From Curtobacterium sp. MCLR17_036 (GTDB taxonomy: Bacteria; Actinomycetota; Actinomycetes; Actinomycetales; Microbacteriaceae), in assembly GCF_003234445.2 (NCBI RefSeq), contig NZ_CP126269.1, positions 1,736,001-1,800,000 of the forward strand: a stretch of 64,000 nucleotides of DNA, written 5' to 3'. Of this stretch, positions 35,994 through 44,310 are shown piece after piece. A program made the translations under genes and the position numbers. Numbering within the stretch: position 1 is the first letter of the stretch; each line of letters begins with the position of its first letter. Below the pieces are notes generated by a model. The model was not told the origin of the DNA and made no database searches. It saw nothing but the letters and a program-made list of their open reading frames with translations.

Positions 35994-36881
35994 ATGGGTA
36001 TGTCCATCAACACCAACCTCTCGGCACTCAACACGTACCGGAACCTCAACGCGACGCAGAACGACCTGTCGAAGTCCCTCGAGAAGCTCTCGACCGGTCT
36101 CCGCATCAACCGTGCTGCCGACGACGCTGCCGGTCTGTCGATCTCCGAGGGGCTGAAGTCCCAGGTCGGTGGCCTCACGGTCGCCGCCCGCAACGCGCAG
36201 GACGGCATCTCCGTCGTGCAGACCGCTGAAGGTGGCCTCACCGAGACCCACTCGATCCTCCAGCGCATGCGCGACCTGGCCGTCCAGGCCGGCAACGACT
36301 CGAACAACGAGGACTCGCGCAAGGCGATCGAGACCGAGGTCGGCCAGCTCCAGAAGGAGCTCGGCCGCATCGCGGACTCGACCAACTTCAACGGGATCAA
36401 GCTGCTCGACGGCAAGGCCGGCTCCGACGCCGACGGGAAGCTCCGCTTCCAGGTCGGTGCGAACGGCGACGCGCAGAGCCAGATCACGGTGGACCTGGCG
36501 GGTGCCAACGTCACGACCATCGCGTCGGCACTCACGACGAACACCTACGCCGAGGACGGCACCGTCGACGAGGCGGGCAAGATCAAGTTCGACTCGGCCG
36601 CCAACGCCCAGCTGGCGATCACCGAGATCGACAAGCAGATCAAGTCCGTCTCGGAGGCTCGTTCGAACCTCGGTGCGGTCCAGAACCGCTTCGACCACGC
36701 CATCAACGTGACGAACGTGGCCAAGGAGAACCTCACCGCTGCCGGTTCGCGCATCACCGACGTCGACATGGCGCAGGAGATGGTCAAGTACACGCGCGAC
36801 AACATCCTGAGCCAGGCCGGCACCTCGATGCTCGCACAGGCGAACCAGAGCACGCAGGGCGTGCTCTCGCTCCTGCGCTAG
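35994..36881 (+). CDS. fliC: Flagellin
   Basis: Filament subunit of 295 residues. The conserved N-terminal D0/D1 helices read MGMSINTNLSALNTYRNLNA, with LEKLSTGLRINRAADDAAGLSIS. The C-terminal D1/D0 reads SRITDVDMAQEMVKYTRDNIL followed by SQAGTSMLAQANQSTQGVL. The middle part is only about 110 residues, so the surface-exposed D2/D3 domains are small or absent. The ATG at 35994 follows a perfect GGAGGAA Shine-Dalgarno sequence, consistent with very high expression. A sigma-28-like promoter precedes it and a hairpin terminator follows. It is exported through the flagellar channel; FliS and FliW are its likely cytoplasmic partners. Confidence 0.97.
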   Translation: MGMSINTNLSALNTYRNLNATQNDLSKSLEKLSTGLRINRAADDAAGLSISEGLKSQVGGLTVAARNAQDGISVVQTAEGGLTETHSILQRMRDLAVQAGNDSNNEDSRKAIETEVGQLQKELGRIADSTNFNGIKLLDGKAGSDADGKLRFQVGANGDAQSQITVDLAGANVTTIASALTTNTYAEDGTVDEAGKIKFDSAANAQLAITEIDKQIKSVSEARSNLGAVQNRFDHAINVTNVAKENLTAAGSRITDVDMAQEMVKYTRDNILSQAGTSMLAQANQSTQGVLSLLR

Positions 36882-36888
36882 CACCCCT

Positions 36889-36933
36889 GACGCCGCTCAC
36901 CGGGACCGTTCGGGTTCCCCGGTGGGCGGCGTC
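36889..36933. terminator. Hairpin terminator after fliC
   Basis: A 16 bp stem with one T-G pair (GACGCCGCTCACCGGG at 36889-36904 with 36918-36933), plus a short inner ACC/GGT helix, begins seven bases after the fliC stop. It separates abundant flagellin mRNA from fliD, which starts at 36975. Confidence 0.8.
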
Positions 36934-36974
36934 GTCCGCATCCGACCCCCACCGCACACCGGCAGGAGCCATCG

Positions 36975-38372
36975 ATGTCGTCCGTCTCCTCGGCGAACAG
37001 CCTGGCCATCGACGGCCTCGTCAGCGGGCTGAAGACCACCGACCTCATCAACTCGCTGATGAGCGTCGAGGCCGTCCCGCAGACGCTGCTGAAGTCGAAG
37101 CTCGCGAGCACGAACTCGTTCATCTCGTCGCTGCAGACGATCAACTCGCTCGTGCAGACCCTGGCGACCAGAGCCACCGCGGCCCAGAAGACGAGCTCGC
37201 TCGACGTCTTCACCGCGACGAGCTCGACGCCGACGGTCAGTGTCGTCGCGGGACCCACCGCGGCGAAGGGCTCGATCGACTTCACCGTCGGCACGACCGC
37301 CGCCGCTCAGGTCGGGGTGACCGCAGCGATGGCGACCTGGTCGTCCGCCGCCGAGCCGATCGCGATCGTCGGCGCCGGCGGCAAGCAGACCACCGTCACG
37401 CCCGCCTCCGGGTCGCTCGACGACGCGGTCTCGGCCGTCAACGCAGCCGCCGCGGGGGTGACCGCGACCAAGGTGTCGGCCGGCACCGACGCCGACGGCA
37501 CCAAGCTCTACCGCCTGCAGCTCACGTCGACGTCGACGGGTGCTGCCGGCGCATTCTCGCTGTACCGCGGCAGCGGCGCGGACGTCACCGCCGGCACCGC
37601 GACGGACGTGTTCGCGCAGCCCGGGGCCGCTGTCGTCACGTCGGCCCGCGACGCGAGCGTGACGCTCTGGGCCGGCACCGCGGCGGCGCAGACCGTCACG
37701 AGCGCCACGAACACCTTCACCGGACTGCTCCCCGGCGTCGACGTCACGGTGACGAAGCCGTCGACGGACCCGGTGACGATCACGGTCGCGCAGGACACGA
37801 CGAAGGCGCAGGCCGTGGCCTCCGGTCTCGTCGACGCGCTCAACGCGATCACGAGCTACTACGGCACGAACACCGCCGTGACGAGCACGACGAGTGCGAC
37901 CACCGGCACGACGACCACGAAGGCCGGGGTGCTCACCGGCGACGCGACGACCCGCGACGTCGTGCAGCGTCTCACGAGCACCATGTCGGCGCCGATCGGC
38001 GGGAAGTCGCCGTCGTCCATCGGGATCGTCATCCAGAAGGACGGCACCTTCACGTTCGATCCGGACGCCTTCCAGAAGGCCCTGACCACCGACCCGCAGG
38101 GCACCCAGGCGGTGCTCTCCGGGGTGGCCGCGAACGTCGGCGCCGCCGCGACCGCCGCGTCCGACAAGTACAACGGGTCGATCACGACCTCGATCACCGG
38201 CCAGCAGTCGATCGCGAAGGACCTCAACACCCAGATCGACACCTGGTCCGACCGCTTGACCCGCCGTCGGGCGACCCTGCAGGCGCAGTACTCGGCCCTC
38301 GAGACGAGCCTCAGCAAACTCCAGTCCCAGTCCAGCTGGCTCACCAGCCAGCTGGCGTCGACGTCGAGCTGA
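36975..38372 (+). CDS. fliD: Flagellar filament capping protein FliD
   Basis: Cap protein (HAP2) of 465 residues that sits at the filament tip and folds incoming flagellin. The N-terminal FliD domain reads LAIDGLVSGLKTTDLINSLM with EAVPQTLLKSKLASTNSFIS. The C-terminal domain contains SPSSIGIVIQKDGTFTFD and ends in a coiled coil, DTWSDRLTRRRATLQAQYSA and on. The middle region is Ala/Thr/Val-rich, as is usual for exported surface-exposed parts. The ATG at 36975 follows GGCAGGAG. fliS starts 10 bases after the stop, so fliD-fliS and the following small gene form an operon. Confidence 0.93.
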   Translation: MSSVSSANSLAIDGLVSGLKTTDLINSLMSVEAVPQTLLKSKLASTNSFISSLQTINSLVQTLATRATAAQKTSSLDVFTATSSTPTVSVVAGPTAAKGSIDFTVGTTAAAQVGVTAAMATWSSAAEPIAIVGAGGKQTTVTPASGSLDDAVSAVNAAAAGVTATKVSAGTDADGTKLYRLQLTSTSTGAAGAFSLYRGSGADVTAGTATDVFAQPGAAVVTSARDASVTLWAGTAAAQTVTSATNTFTGLLPGVDVTVTKPSTDPVTITVAQDTTKAQAVASGLVDALNAITSYYGTNTAVTSTTSATTGTTTTKAGVLTGDATTRDVVQRLTSTMSAPIGGKSPSSIGIVIQKDGTFTFDPDAFQKALTTDPQGTQAVLSGVAANVGAAATAASDKYNGSITTSITGQQSIAKDLNTQIDTWSDRLTRRRATLQAQYSALETSLSKLQSQSSWLTSQLASTSS

Positions 38373-38382
38373 CGGGAACACC

Positions 38383-38853
38383 ATGACCTTCGACCTCCAG
38401 GCAGCCGCGTTCCGCCAGGCCGCCCAGCCCCGCTCGGTGACCGACCAGCGCCGCGCCCAGTACACGAACGAGGCCGTGCTCTCCGCGACGCCGGCCCAGC
38501 TCGTCACGATGCTGTACGACCGGCTGCTGCTCGACCTGCACCGCGCCGAAGCCGCCCAGACCACCGCCGACTGGGAGGCCGCCCGCGAGCAGCTCCTGCA
38601 CGCCCAGGCCATCGTCGGCGAGCTGTCCTCGACCCTGCGCATCGACGTGTGGGACGGCGGCGAGGGCCTGCTGGCGATCTACAACTACGCCTCGACCTCG
38701 CTCATCACCGCGAACGTGCACCGCGACGTGCAGGCCACGCGCGACTGCATCCGCATCCTCGAGCCGCTCCGGCAGTCCTGGCACGAGGCCGCCGCCTCGC
38801 TGCCGGCCACCGCAGCACCGCAGGCGACCGGCGGGGCGCTCGGTGTCGCCTGA
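38383..38853 (+). CDS. fliS: Flagellar export chaperone FliS
   Basis: Flagellin-specific chaperone of 156 residues. The family core is readily seen: RAQYTNEAVLSATPAQLVTM followed by LYDRLLLDLHRAE, then HAQAIVGELSSTLRID and LLAIYNYASTSLITAN. FliS binds the C-terminal helices of flagellin to stop premature polymerisation and delivers it to the export gate. It is directly downstream of fliD and overlaps the next small gene by 11 bases. An extra Ala/Pro tail follows the conserved helical bundle. Confidence 0.94.
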   Translation: MTFDLQAAAFRQAAQPRSVTDQRRAQYTNEAVLSATPAQLVTMLYDRLLLDLHRAEAAQTTADWEAAREQLLHAQAIVGELSSTLRIDVWDGGEGLLAIYNYASTSLITANVHRDVQATRDCIRILEPLRQSWHEAAASLPATAAPQATGGALGVA

Positions 38854-39157
38854 CCTCGTCACCGACCGCGCCGCATGGGAGGCCCTGCTCACCTCCTTGG
38901 AGCAGGACGCGGCCGGGCAGACGGCTGGCCCGGTGGCCGGCCCGACGGCCGTGACCGACTGGTCGGAGCCGACCGGTCTGGGACCGATCCCGCGTGATCT
39001 GGTGGGGCGGGCCTCCCGACTGCTCGCGGCGCAGCGCGACCGCCTGGCCGTGCTCGAGGCCGACCGTCGGGCGACGCTCGAGCACCTCGGTGCGCTCCGC
39101 GCCGTCGACGCGACGCGGGAGCCCCGCGGTTCCGTGTACCTCGACGCCTCGGCCTGA
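38843..39157 (+). CDS. Small protein in FliT position, function unproven
   Basis: Protein of 104 residues, mostly predicted helical (DRAAWEALLTSLEQDAAGQT; DLVGRASRLLAAQRDRLAVL with EADRRATLEHLGAL). It starts at a GTG overlapping fliS by 11 bases. Size, helical character and position immediately after fliD-fliS match FliT, the FliD export chaperone, whose sequence is poorly conserved between phyla. Sequence alone does not prove the assignment. The gene ends where a repeat-rich 730-base non-coding stretch begins. Confidence 0.6.
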   Translation: MSPDLVTDRAAWEALLTSLEQDAAGQTAGPVAGPTAVTDWSEPTGLGPIPRDLVGRASRLLAAQRDRLAVLEADRRATLEHLGALRAVDATREPRGSVYLDASA

Positions 39158-39170
39158 CCGCTCCGCCGCG

Positions 39171-39660
39171 ACACGGTCGAGGTCGTGCGACAGCGACCTC
39201 GTCGTCGGACAGCGCTCGTCCGGCGACGTCCGGCATCCCGCGCTCGGCACAGCAACCGGCAGTGCGACGACGTCGACGTCGTCGGACAGCGACCTCGTCG
39301 GACGACAGCGGACGGCCCGCATCGACGAACGGCCCGCGTCACAGCTCGGCGCACGGCGTACGGCGGCGTGCACGGGCCCCACGGCGGTACGACCGCGACA
39401 TCGTCGACGTCGTCCGACAGCGACCTCGTCGTGCGACAGCGCGCGGCCGACGCCCGCCGGACGTGTGCGACTCGGCACGGCGCACGGCGCACGGCGTACG
39501 GCGTACGGCGGCGTTCACACGGCCAACGGCTGCATGACCGCGACATCGTCGACGTCGTCCGACAGCGACCTCGTCGTGCGACAGCGCGCGGCCGATCCCC
39601 GTCGGACGGGTGCGACAAGACCGACGTCGTGCGACAGCGATCTCGTCGCACCACAGCGAC
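39171..39660. repeat. Repeat block in the flagellar cluster
   Basis: An exact 60 bp direct repeat occupies 39391-39450 and 39536-39595; similarity continues about 20 bases further. It contains the phrase CGACAGCGACCTCGTCG, of which five variants occur at about 39186, 39281, 39413, 39558 and 39631. Short GGCGTACGGCGT-type tandem words lie between (39350-39370, 39490-39515). The whole stretch 39158-39885 has no gene I can support; the flgB promoter lies at its right end. Confidence 0.85.
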
Positions 39661-39750
39661 CGCGGCCGCGCAGCCCCGACCCGCGCAGCCCCGACCGCAC
39701 ACCACCCGACCCGCACCTGCACCCACCCCCACCCCCGTTCGGGGCGACGC

Positions 39751-39779
39751 CTAACGCGGCACTCGACGGGCTCCGATAG
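39751..39779 (+). promoter_or_regulatory. FliA/sigma-28-like promoter of the flgB operon
   Basis: CTAACG (39751-39756), 17 bases, CGATAG (39774-39779), 107 bases before the flgB start. Same motif as before flbD, fliC, fliM and flgN. Confidence 0.65.
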
Positions 39780-39885
39780 CGCCCTCCGAGCACGGATCGC
39801 TCACCAGTTCGGCCACGGATCGGCCACCACCGCACGGCGACGTCGCACCACTCCCGCGACCCGCCATGACGAGGGGACCACTCCT

Positions 39886-40230
39886 GTGTTCGATTCCGTG
39901 ACGAGCGTCGCGCTGCAGAGCGCACTCGACGGCCTGTCGATGCGCCAGCGCGTGATCGCGAACAACATCGCGAACATCAACACCCCCGGGTACCACGCCG
40001 AGAAGGTCCGGTTCGAGGACACCCTGGCGCAGTCGATCGTCGACGGTGACGGCCACGTCGCCCCGACCACCACGCGGAGCCTCGAGCCGACGAACACGAA
40101 CGGCAACAACGTCGACCTCGACGAGGAGACGTTGTCGAACGTCGACACGGTGCTGCGGTACCAGTTCGCGACGCAGGCGGTCGGTGGCGAGGCCACGGCC
40201 CTGCGTGCGGCGATGCGGACGAACTCGTGA
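39886..40230 (+). CDS. flgB: Flagellar basal-body rod protein FlgB
   Basis: Proximal rod protein of 114 residues. The rod-family N-terminus is [20 protein letters not shown] followed by [20 protein letters not shown]. The C-terminus ([27 protein letters not shown]) pairs with it as a coiled coil. It is exported and polymerises above the MS ring. The start is GTG at 39886 after GAGGGGA. It is the first gene of a long, overlapping operon; its stop overlaps flgC by four bases. Confidence 0.94.
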   Translation: MFDSVTSVALQSALDGLSMRQRVIANNIANINTPGYHAEKVRFEDTLAQSIVDGDGHVAPTTTRSLEPTNTNGNNVDLDEETLSNVDTVLRYQFATQAVGGEATALRAAMRTNS

Positions 40231-40622
40231 CGACCTTCGACGCGATCGGCATCGCGAGCACCGGTCTGACCGTGCACCGGAAGTGGCTCGACGCGATCTC
40301 CGACAACATCGCCAACGCCAACACGGTGAAGTCGATGGACGACACCGCATTCCAGGCCCGCTACGTCGAGGTCCAGGAGGGCAACGGCGTCTCCGGCGCG
40401 TACGTGAAGGGCGCCGCGTTCGGCAGCGCCGCCGGCCGGGTGACCTACGACCCGGACAACCCGCTCGCGAACGACGAGGGCTACGTCCGCATGCCGGACA
40501 TCGACCTCGGCACGCAGATGGCGGACCTCATCATGGCCCAGCGCGGCTACCAGGCGAACGCCGCCGTGGTCGACCGTGCGAAGACCGCCTACGAGGCGGC
40601 CCTGCAGATCGGGAAGAACTGA
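40227..40622 (+). CDS. flgC: Flagellar basal-body rod protein FlgC
   Basis: Rod protein of 131 residues. The N-terminal motif is [20 protein letters not shown] with [17 protein letters not shown], and the C-terminal signature is [20 protein letters not shown] followed by [20 protein letters not shown]. The start is GTG at 40227 overlapping flgB (GTGA), and the TGA stop shares a base with the fliE start. It forms part of the proximal rod with FlgB and FliE. Confidence 0.95.
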   Translation: MTTFDAIGIASTGLTVHRKWLDAISDNIANANTVKSMDDTAFQARYVEVQEGNGVSGAYVKGAAFGSAAGRVTYDPDNPLANDEGYVRMPDIDLGTQMADLIMAQRGYQANAAVVDRAKTAYEAALQIGKN

Positions 40623-40963
40623 TGCCCATCGACGCCGTGAACGGTGTGACCACCAACGCGATGACGAACGCCCTGACCAGCGTCTCCGGCACGTCGAGCG
40701 ACAGCACGACGACCGGCGCGGCCGGCGCGACCGGCACCGGCGGCAGCGGCTTCGCCGCGAGCCTGACCGGCGCCGTCGACGGGCTGCAGGCGCTGCAGTC
40801 CGACTCGAAGACGCTGGCGCTCAAGGCCGTCACCGGCAACCTCGACGACATCCACGACGCGACCATCGCCGCCACCCGCGCGCAGGTCACGCTCGAGCTC
40901 GTCGCCGCCGTCCGCAACAAGGGTGTGGACGCGTTCAACGAGATCATGAGGATGCAGGCCTGA
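40622..40963 (+). CDS. fliE: Flagellar hook-basal body complex protein FliE
   Basis: Adapter between MS ring and rod, 113 residues. The conserved C-terminal half reads [20 protein letters not shown] followed by [20 protein letters not shown] and [17 protein letters not shown]. The N-terminal 50 residues are a Ser/Thr/Gly-rich disordered export region. It starts and stops at one-base overlaps with flgC and fliF, consistent with strict co-translation. Confidence 0.93.
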   Translation: MPIDAVNGVTTNAMTNALTSVSGTSSDSTTTGAAGATGTGGSGFAASLTGAVDGLQALQSDSKTLALKAVTGNLDDIHDATIAATRAQVTLELVAAVRNKGVDAFNEIMRMQA

Positions 40964-42633
40964 TGCCCGTCGCCGTCAAGAACGTGCTCGCGCGCCTCGG
41001 CGCCTACGTCAAGGGCTTCTCCGCCGCGCAGCGCACCATCGCGATCCTCGTCGTCGCGGCCCTCGTGCTCGGCGGGATCGCCCTGGCGTCGTGGCTCGGC
41101 AAGGCGTCCTACGCGCCGCTGTTCACCGGACTCGCCGCCGCCGACGCCAGCTCGATCACGGACCAGCTGCAGACCGACGGTGTGCCGTTCCAGCTCACCG
41201 ACGGCGGGGCCACGATCCTCGTGCCGCAGGCGCAGGTGTACTCGGAGCGCCTCAAGGCCGCGTCGAACGGCCTGCCGTCGTCGAACGAGGGCGGGTACTC
41301 GCTGCTCGACCAGATGGGCGTGACGAGCTCGGAGTTCCAGCAGGACGTCACGTACAAGCGCGCGATCGAGGGCGAACTCGCCAAGACCATCGGTGCGATG
41401 GACGGCGTGCAGACCGCGACCGTGCAGCTCGCGATCCCGGAGAAGTCCGTGTTCGTGTCCGAGGAGAAGGACCCGACGGCGTCGGTGTTCATCGCGCCGG
41501 AGAACGGCACGCAGCTGACGAGCGACCAGGTGCAGGCCATCGTGCACCTGACGAGCGCCGCGGTCGAGGGCATGCAGCCCACCGACGTCTCGGTCGTCGA
41601 CGCGAAGGGCCAGACGCTCTCCGCCGTCGGCACCGGCGCGACCGGCAGCGGCGCCGACCGGGCCGCCGACTACGACGCCGCGACGAGCAAGAAGATCCAG
41701 GACCAGCTCGACACCACGCTCGGCGTCGGGAACGCCAGCGTCGTCGTGTCCGCGACGATGAACCAGGAGTCCGGCACCCGCACGTCGGAGAGCTACGCGA
41801 CGCCGACCTCGGGTCCGGTCGCGCTCAACGAGTCGAGCTCGACCGAGGAGTACGGCGCCGGGTCCGGCGCCGGCCGCGGGGCGACGGGCGTGCTCGGACC
41901 GGACAACATCGCCGTCCCGAACGGCGACGGCGCCGACGGCACCGGCGACGACGGCTACAAGAACGACTCGGCGACGAAGAACAACGCCGTCGACCACACC
42001 ACCGAGACCACGCAGATCCCGGCGGGCGCGCTCAGCCGGCAGACCATCTCGGTCGCGCTCAACGCGAAGGCCGACGCCGTGCAGAACGCGAACCTGCAGA
42101 GCATCAACGACATGGTGGCCGCCGCCGCCGGCGTCGACCCCGCCCGGGGCGACCAGGTGAAGGTCGCGATGATGGACTTCGACACCAGCGCGAAGGACGA
42201 GGCCGCCAAGGCGCTCGAGGCGCAGCAGCAGGCCGACCAGCAGGAGGCCCTCTGGTCGACCATCCGCACGGCGGCGATCGTCATCGGTGTCATCCTCGCG
42301 GTCATCGCTCTCGGCGTGGTGCTCGCCCGCCGCAGCCGCAAGCAGGAGCGCGAGGCCGTCGACCTCGGCGAGCTCGACGCCTTCGCCGGCGACACCTTCC
42401 AGCTGCCCCTGGCGGTCGACGGTGCGCCGGACCTCGCGACGCTCGGTGCCGGGGACGCCCCGACGGCCGTCCTCTCGGCGATGCCGGCAGGCGACGCCCC
42501 GACCGAGGTGCTCCGCACCGAGGACATCACCGCCGAGCGCCGCCGGCAGGACATCTCCGCCCTCGCCGAGCGCGACCCGAAGCGCACGGCCGAGCTCCTC
42601 CGCGGGCTCCTCGACGACCGGGCGGGCGTGTGA
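40963..42633 (+). CDS. fliF: Flagellar M-ring protein FliF
   Basis: MS-ring protein of 556 residues embedded in the membrane at the motor base. The first transmembrane helix is at about 23-45 (TIAILVVAALVLGGIALASW). Ring-building domains follow: LFTGLAAADASSITDQLQTD, LPSSNEGGYSLLDQMGVTSS, YKRAIEGELAKTIGAMDGVQ and TATVQLAIPEKSVF. A variable loop rich in Gly/Asn/Asp lies at about 300-345, and a second membrane helix at about 435-460 (TAAIVIGVILAVIALGVVLA). The cytoplasmic tail that binds FliG ends at RGLLDDRAGV. The ATG overlaps fliE by one base and the stop overlaps fliG by four. Confidence 0.96.
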   Translation: MPVAVKNVLARLGAYVKGFSAAQRTIAILVVAALVLGGIALASWLGKASYAPLFTGLAAADASSITDQLQTDGVPFQLTDGGATILVPQAQVYSERLKAASNGLPSSNEGGYSLLDQMGVTSSEFQQDVTYKRAIEGELAKTIGAMDGVQTATVQLAIPEKSVFVSEEKDPTASVFIAPENGTQLTSDQVQAIVHLTSAAVEGMQPTDVSVVDAKGQTLSAVGTGATGSGADRAADYDAATSKKIQDQLDTTLGVGNASVVVSATMNQESGTRTSESYATPTSGPVALNESSSTEEYGAGSGAGRGATGVLGPDNIAVPNGDGADGTGDDGYKNDSATKNNAVDHTTETTQIPAGALSRQTISVALNAKADAVQNANLQSINDMVAAAAGVDPARGDQVKVAMMDFDTSAKDEAAKALEAQQQADQQEALWSTIRTAAIVIGVILAVIALGVVLARRSRKQEREAVDLGELDAFAGDTFQLPLAVDGAPDLATLGAGDAPTAVLSAMPAGDAPTEVLRTEDITAERRRQDISALAERDPKRTAELLRGLLDDRAGV

Positions 42634-43679
42634 GCCTCGTCCCGATCGGCGGCGGCTCCGGCCCGCAGGCCGAGCGCACGCTCTCCGGCGCCCAGAAGGT
42701 CGCCCTCATCCTCATGCAGATGGAGACCGACCGCGCCGCCGAGGTGATGAAGCAGTTCACCGAGCTCGAGGCCGAGGAGATCTCGGCCGAGATCGTCCGG
42801 ATGCGCCGCGTCGACGACAGCGTCGTCGACCAGACGATGTCCGAGTTCCACCGGCTCACGACGAGCGGGCGGCTGCAGAAGCGCGGCGGCAAGGACACGG
42901 CGCTCGGCCTGCTCGAGGCGTCCTTCGGCGCCGAGCGCGCCGCGGGCGTCATGGACCGGCTCGCCTCGAACCTGGCCGGCCAGTCGTTCGACTTCCTCGA
43001 CGACGCCGAGCCCGGCCAGGTCATCAGCCTGCTCGAGGGCGAGCTGCCGCAGACCATCGCCCTCGTCCTGGCGCACCTCGCGCCCGGACAGGCCAGCGCC
43101 GTGCTCGCCGGCGTCGACGACCGGGTCCGGACCGACGTCGCGCAGGCGTTCGCGACCATGGGCAGCGCCACCCCGGAGGCGGTCGGCATCGTCGCCGGGG
43201 TCCTCCGGCAGCGCGCCGGCGCCGTCGTGTCGCCGCGCGAGAGCGTCGAGGTCGTCGGGGGCATCGCGCCGCTCGTCGACATCATCAACCGCTCCGACGT
43301 CGCCACCGAGAAGGCCGTGCTCGACGGGCTCGAGGCCCGCGACCCGGAGCTCGCCGAGGACATCCGCTCGCGCATGCTCACCTTCGAGGACATCGTCAAG
43401 CTCGAGGCCCGCGACATCCAGCAGGTCCTGCGCGGCATCGACTCGAAGCTCCTCGCCACCGCGATGAAGGGCGCCGCCGGCCCGGTCGTCGAGACCATCC
43501 GCGCGAACGTCTCCGAACGCAACCGCTCGCTCCTCGACGACGAGCTGCAGGCCATGGGGCCGGTGCGTGTCTCGCAGGTCGAGGAAGCACGCGCCGAGGT
43601 CGTCCGCTCCGTGCGCGAGCTCGAGGCCCAGGGCGTCGTGACCGTGCACCGCGCCGAGGAGGACGAGCTCGTTGACTGA
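42630..43679 (+). CDS. fliG: Flagellar motor switch protein FliG
   Basis: Rotor protein of 349 residues that contacts MotA and transmits torque and direction. The N-terminal FliF-binding domain contains LSGAQKVALILMQMETDRAA. The middle domain has the ELPQTIALVLAHLAPGQASA motif (EHPQ region), and the C-terminal torque domain has RSRMLTFEDIVKLEARDIQQ and VSERNRSLLDDELQAMGPVR with charged torque helices. The start is GTG at 42630, overlapping fliF; the stop overlaps the TTG start of fliH. Confidence 0.96.
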   Translation: MSLVPIGGGSGPQAERTLSGAQKVALILMQMETDRAAEVMKQFTELEAEEISAEIVRMRRVDDSVVDQTMSEFHRLTTSGRLQKRGGKDTALGLLEASFGAERAAGVMDRLASNLAGQSFDFLDDAEPGQVISLLEGELPQTIALVLAHLAPGQASAVLAGVDDRVRTDVAQAFATMGSATPEAVGIVAGVLRQRAGAVVSPRESVEVVGGIAPLVDIINRSDVATEKAVLDGLEARDPELAEDIRSRMLTFEDIVKLEARDIQQVLRGIDSKLLATAMKGAAGPVVETIRANVSERNRSLLDDELQAMGPVRVSQVEEARAEVVRSVRELEAQGVVTVHRAEEDELVD

Positions 43680-44310
43680 CACCACGACCGTGCAGCGCGT
43701 CGCCTTCCCCGTGATCGGGGACCCGGCCGGCCGCGAACGCGCCACGAGTGCGGACGTGCGCGGGCACGCCGCCGGCTACACCGCCGGGCTGCGCGCCGCG
43801 CAGGCCGAGACCGACGCGCTGCGCGCCCGGCTCGAGGCCGAGCACACCGCCCGGGTCGCCGCGCTGCAGGCGGACACCGCCCGCCGCGTCGCCGTCCTCG
43901 ACGCCGCGGCGACCGCGCTGCTGTCCCGCGTCGCGCCCGTCCTCGACGACGCCGAGGCGTCCGTCGCCAGCGCGGCCCTCGACCTGGCCGAGGCCGTCGT
44001 CGGGTACGCGATCCGTGCCTCCCGGCCCGCCGACACGACGGGGGCCGGCGAGGAGGCGGAGATCGCCGCCGGCGCGCACGCCACCGTCGAGCGGGCGCTC
44101 GCGTCCGTCGACCGCACGGTCGCCGTGGCGGTCCGGCTGAGCGTCGGCGACGCGGCCCGCGTGGCCGACCTCGACCTGCCGGTCCCGGTCGTCGCCGACC
44201 CGGCGCTGCACGACGGCGACGCCGTCGTCGACCTGCCGGACGGACTGCTCGACGCACGGATCGCGACGGCGCTCGACCGCGCCCGCACCGCGCTGGAGGG
44301 CGACCGGTGA
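43672..44310 (+). CDS. fliH: Flagellar assembly protein FliH
   Basis: Regulator of the export ATPase, 212 residues. It has a long Ala/Arg/Glu-rich coiled coil at about 30-85 (GYTAGLRAAQAETDALRARL, EAEHTARVAALQADTARRVA), then a FliH/V-ATPase-E-like C-terminal domain. The TTG start at 43672, eight bases before the fliG stop, follows GAGGAGGACGAG, so it is well supported. It is coupled to fliI by a four-base overlap. FliH binds FliI and anchors it at the export gate. Confidence 0.87.
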   Translation: MTDTTTVQRVAFPVIGDPAGRERATSADVRGHAAGYTAGLRAAQAETDALRARLEAEHTARVAALQADTARRVAVLDAAATALLSRVAPVLDDAEASVASAALDLAEAVVGYAIRASRPADTTGAGEEAEIAAGAHATVERALASVDRTVAVAVRLSVGDAARVADLDLPVPVVADPALHDGDAVVDLPDGLLDARIATALDRARTALEGDR

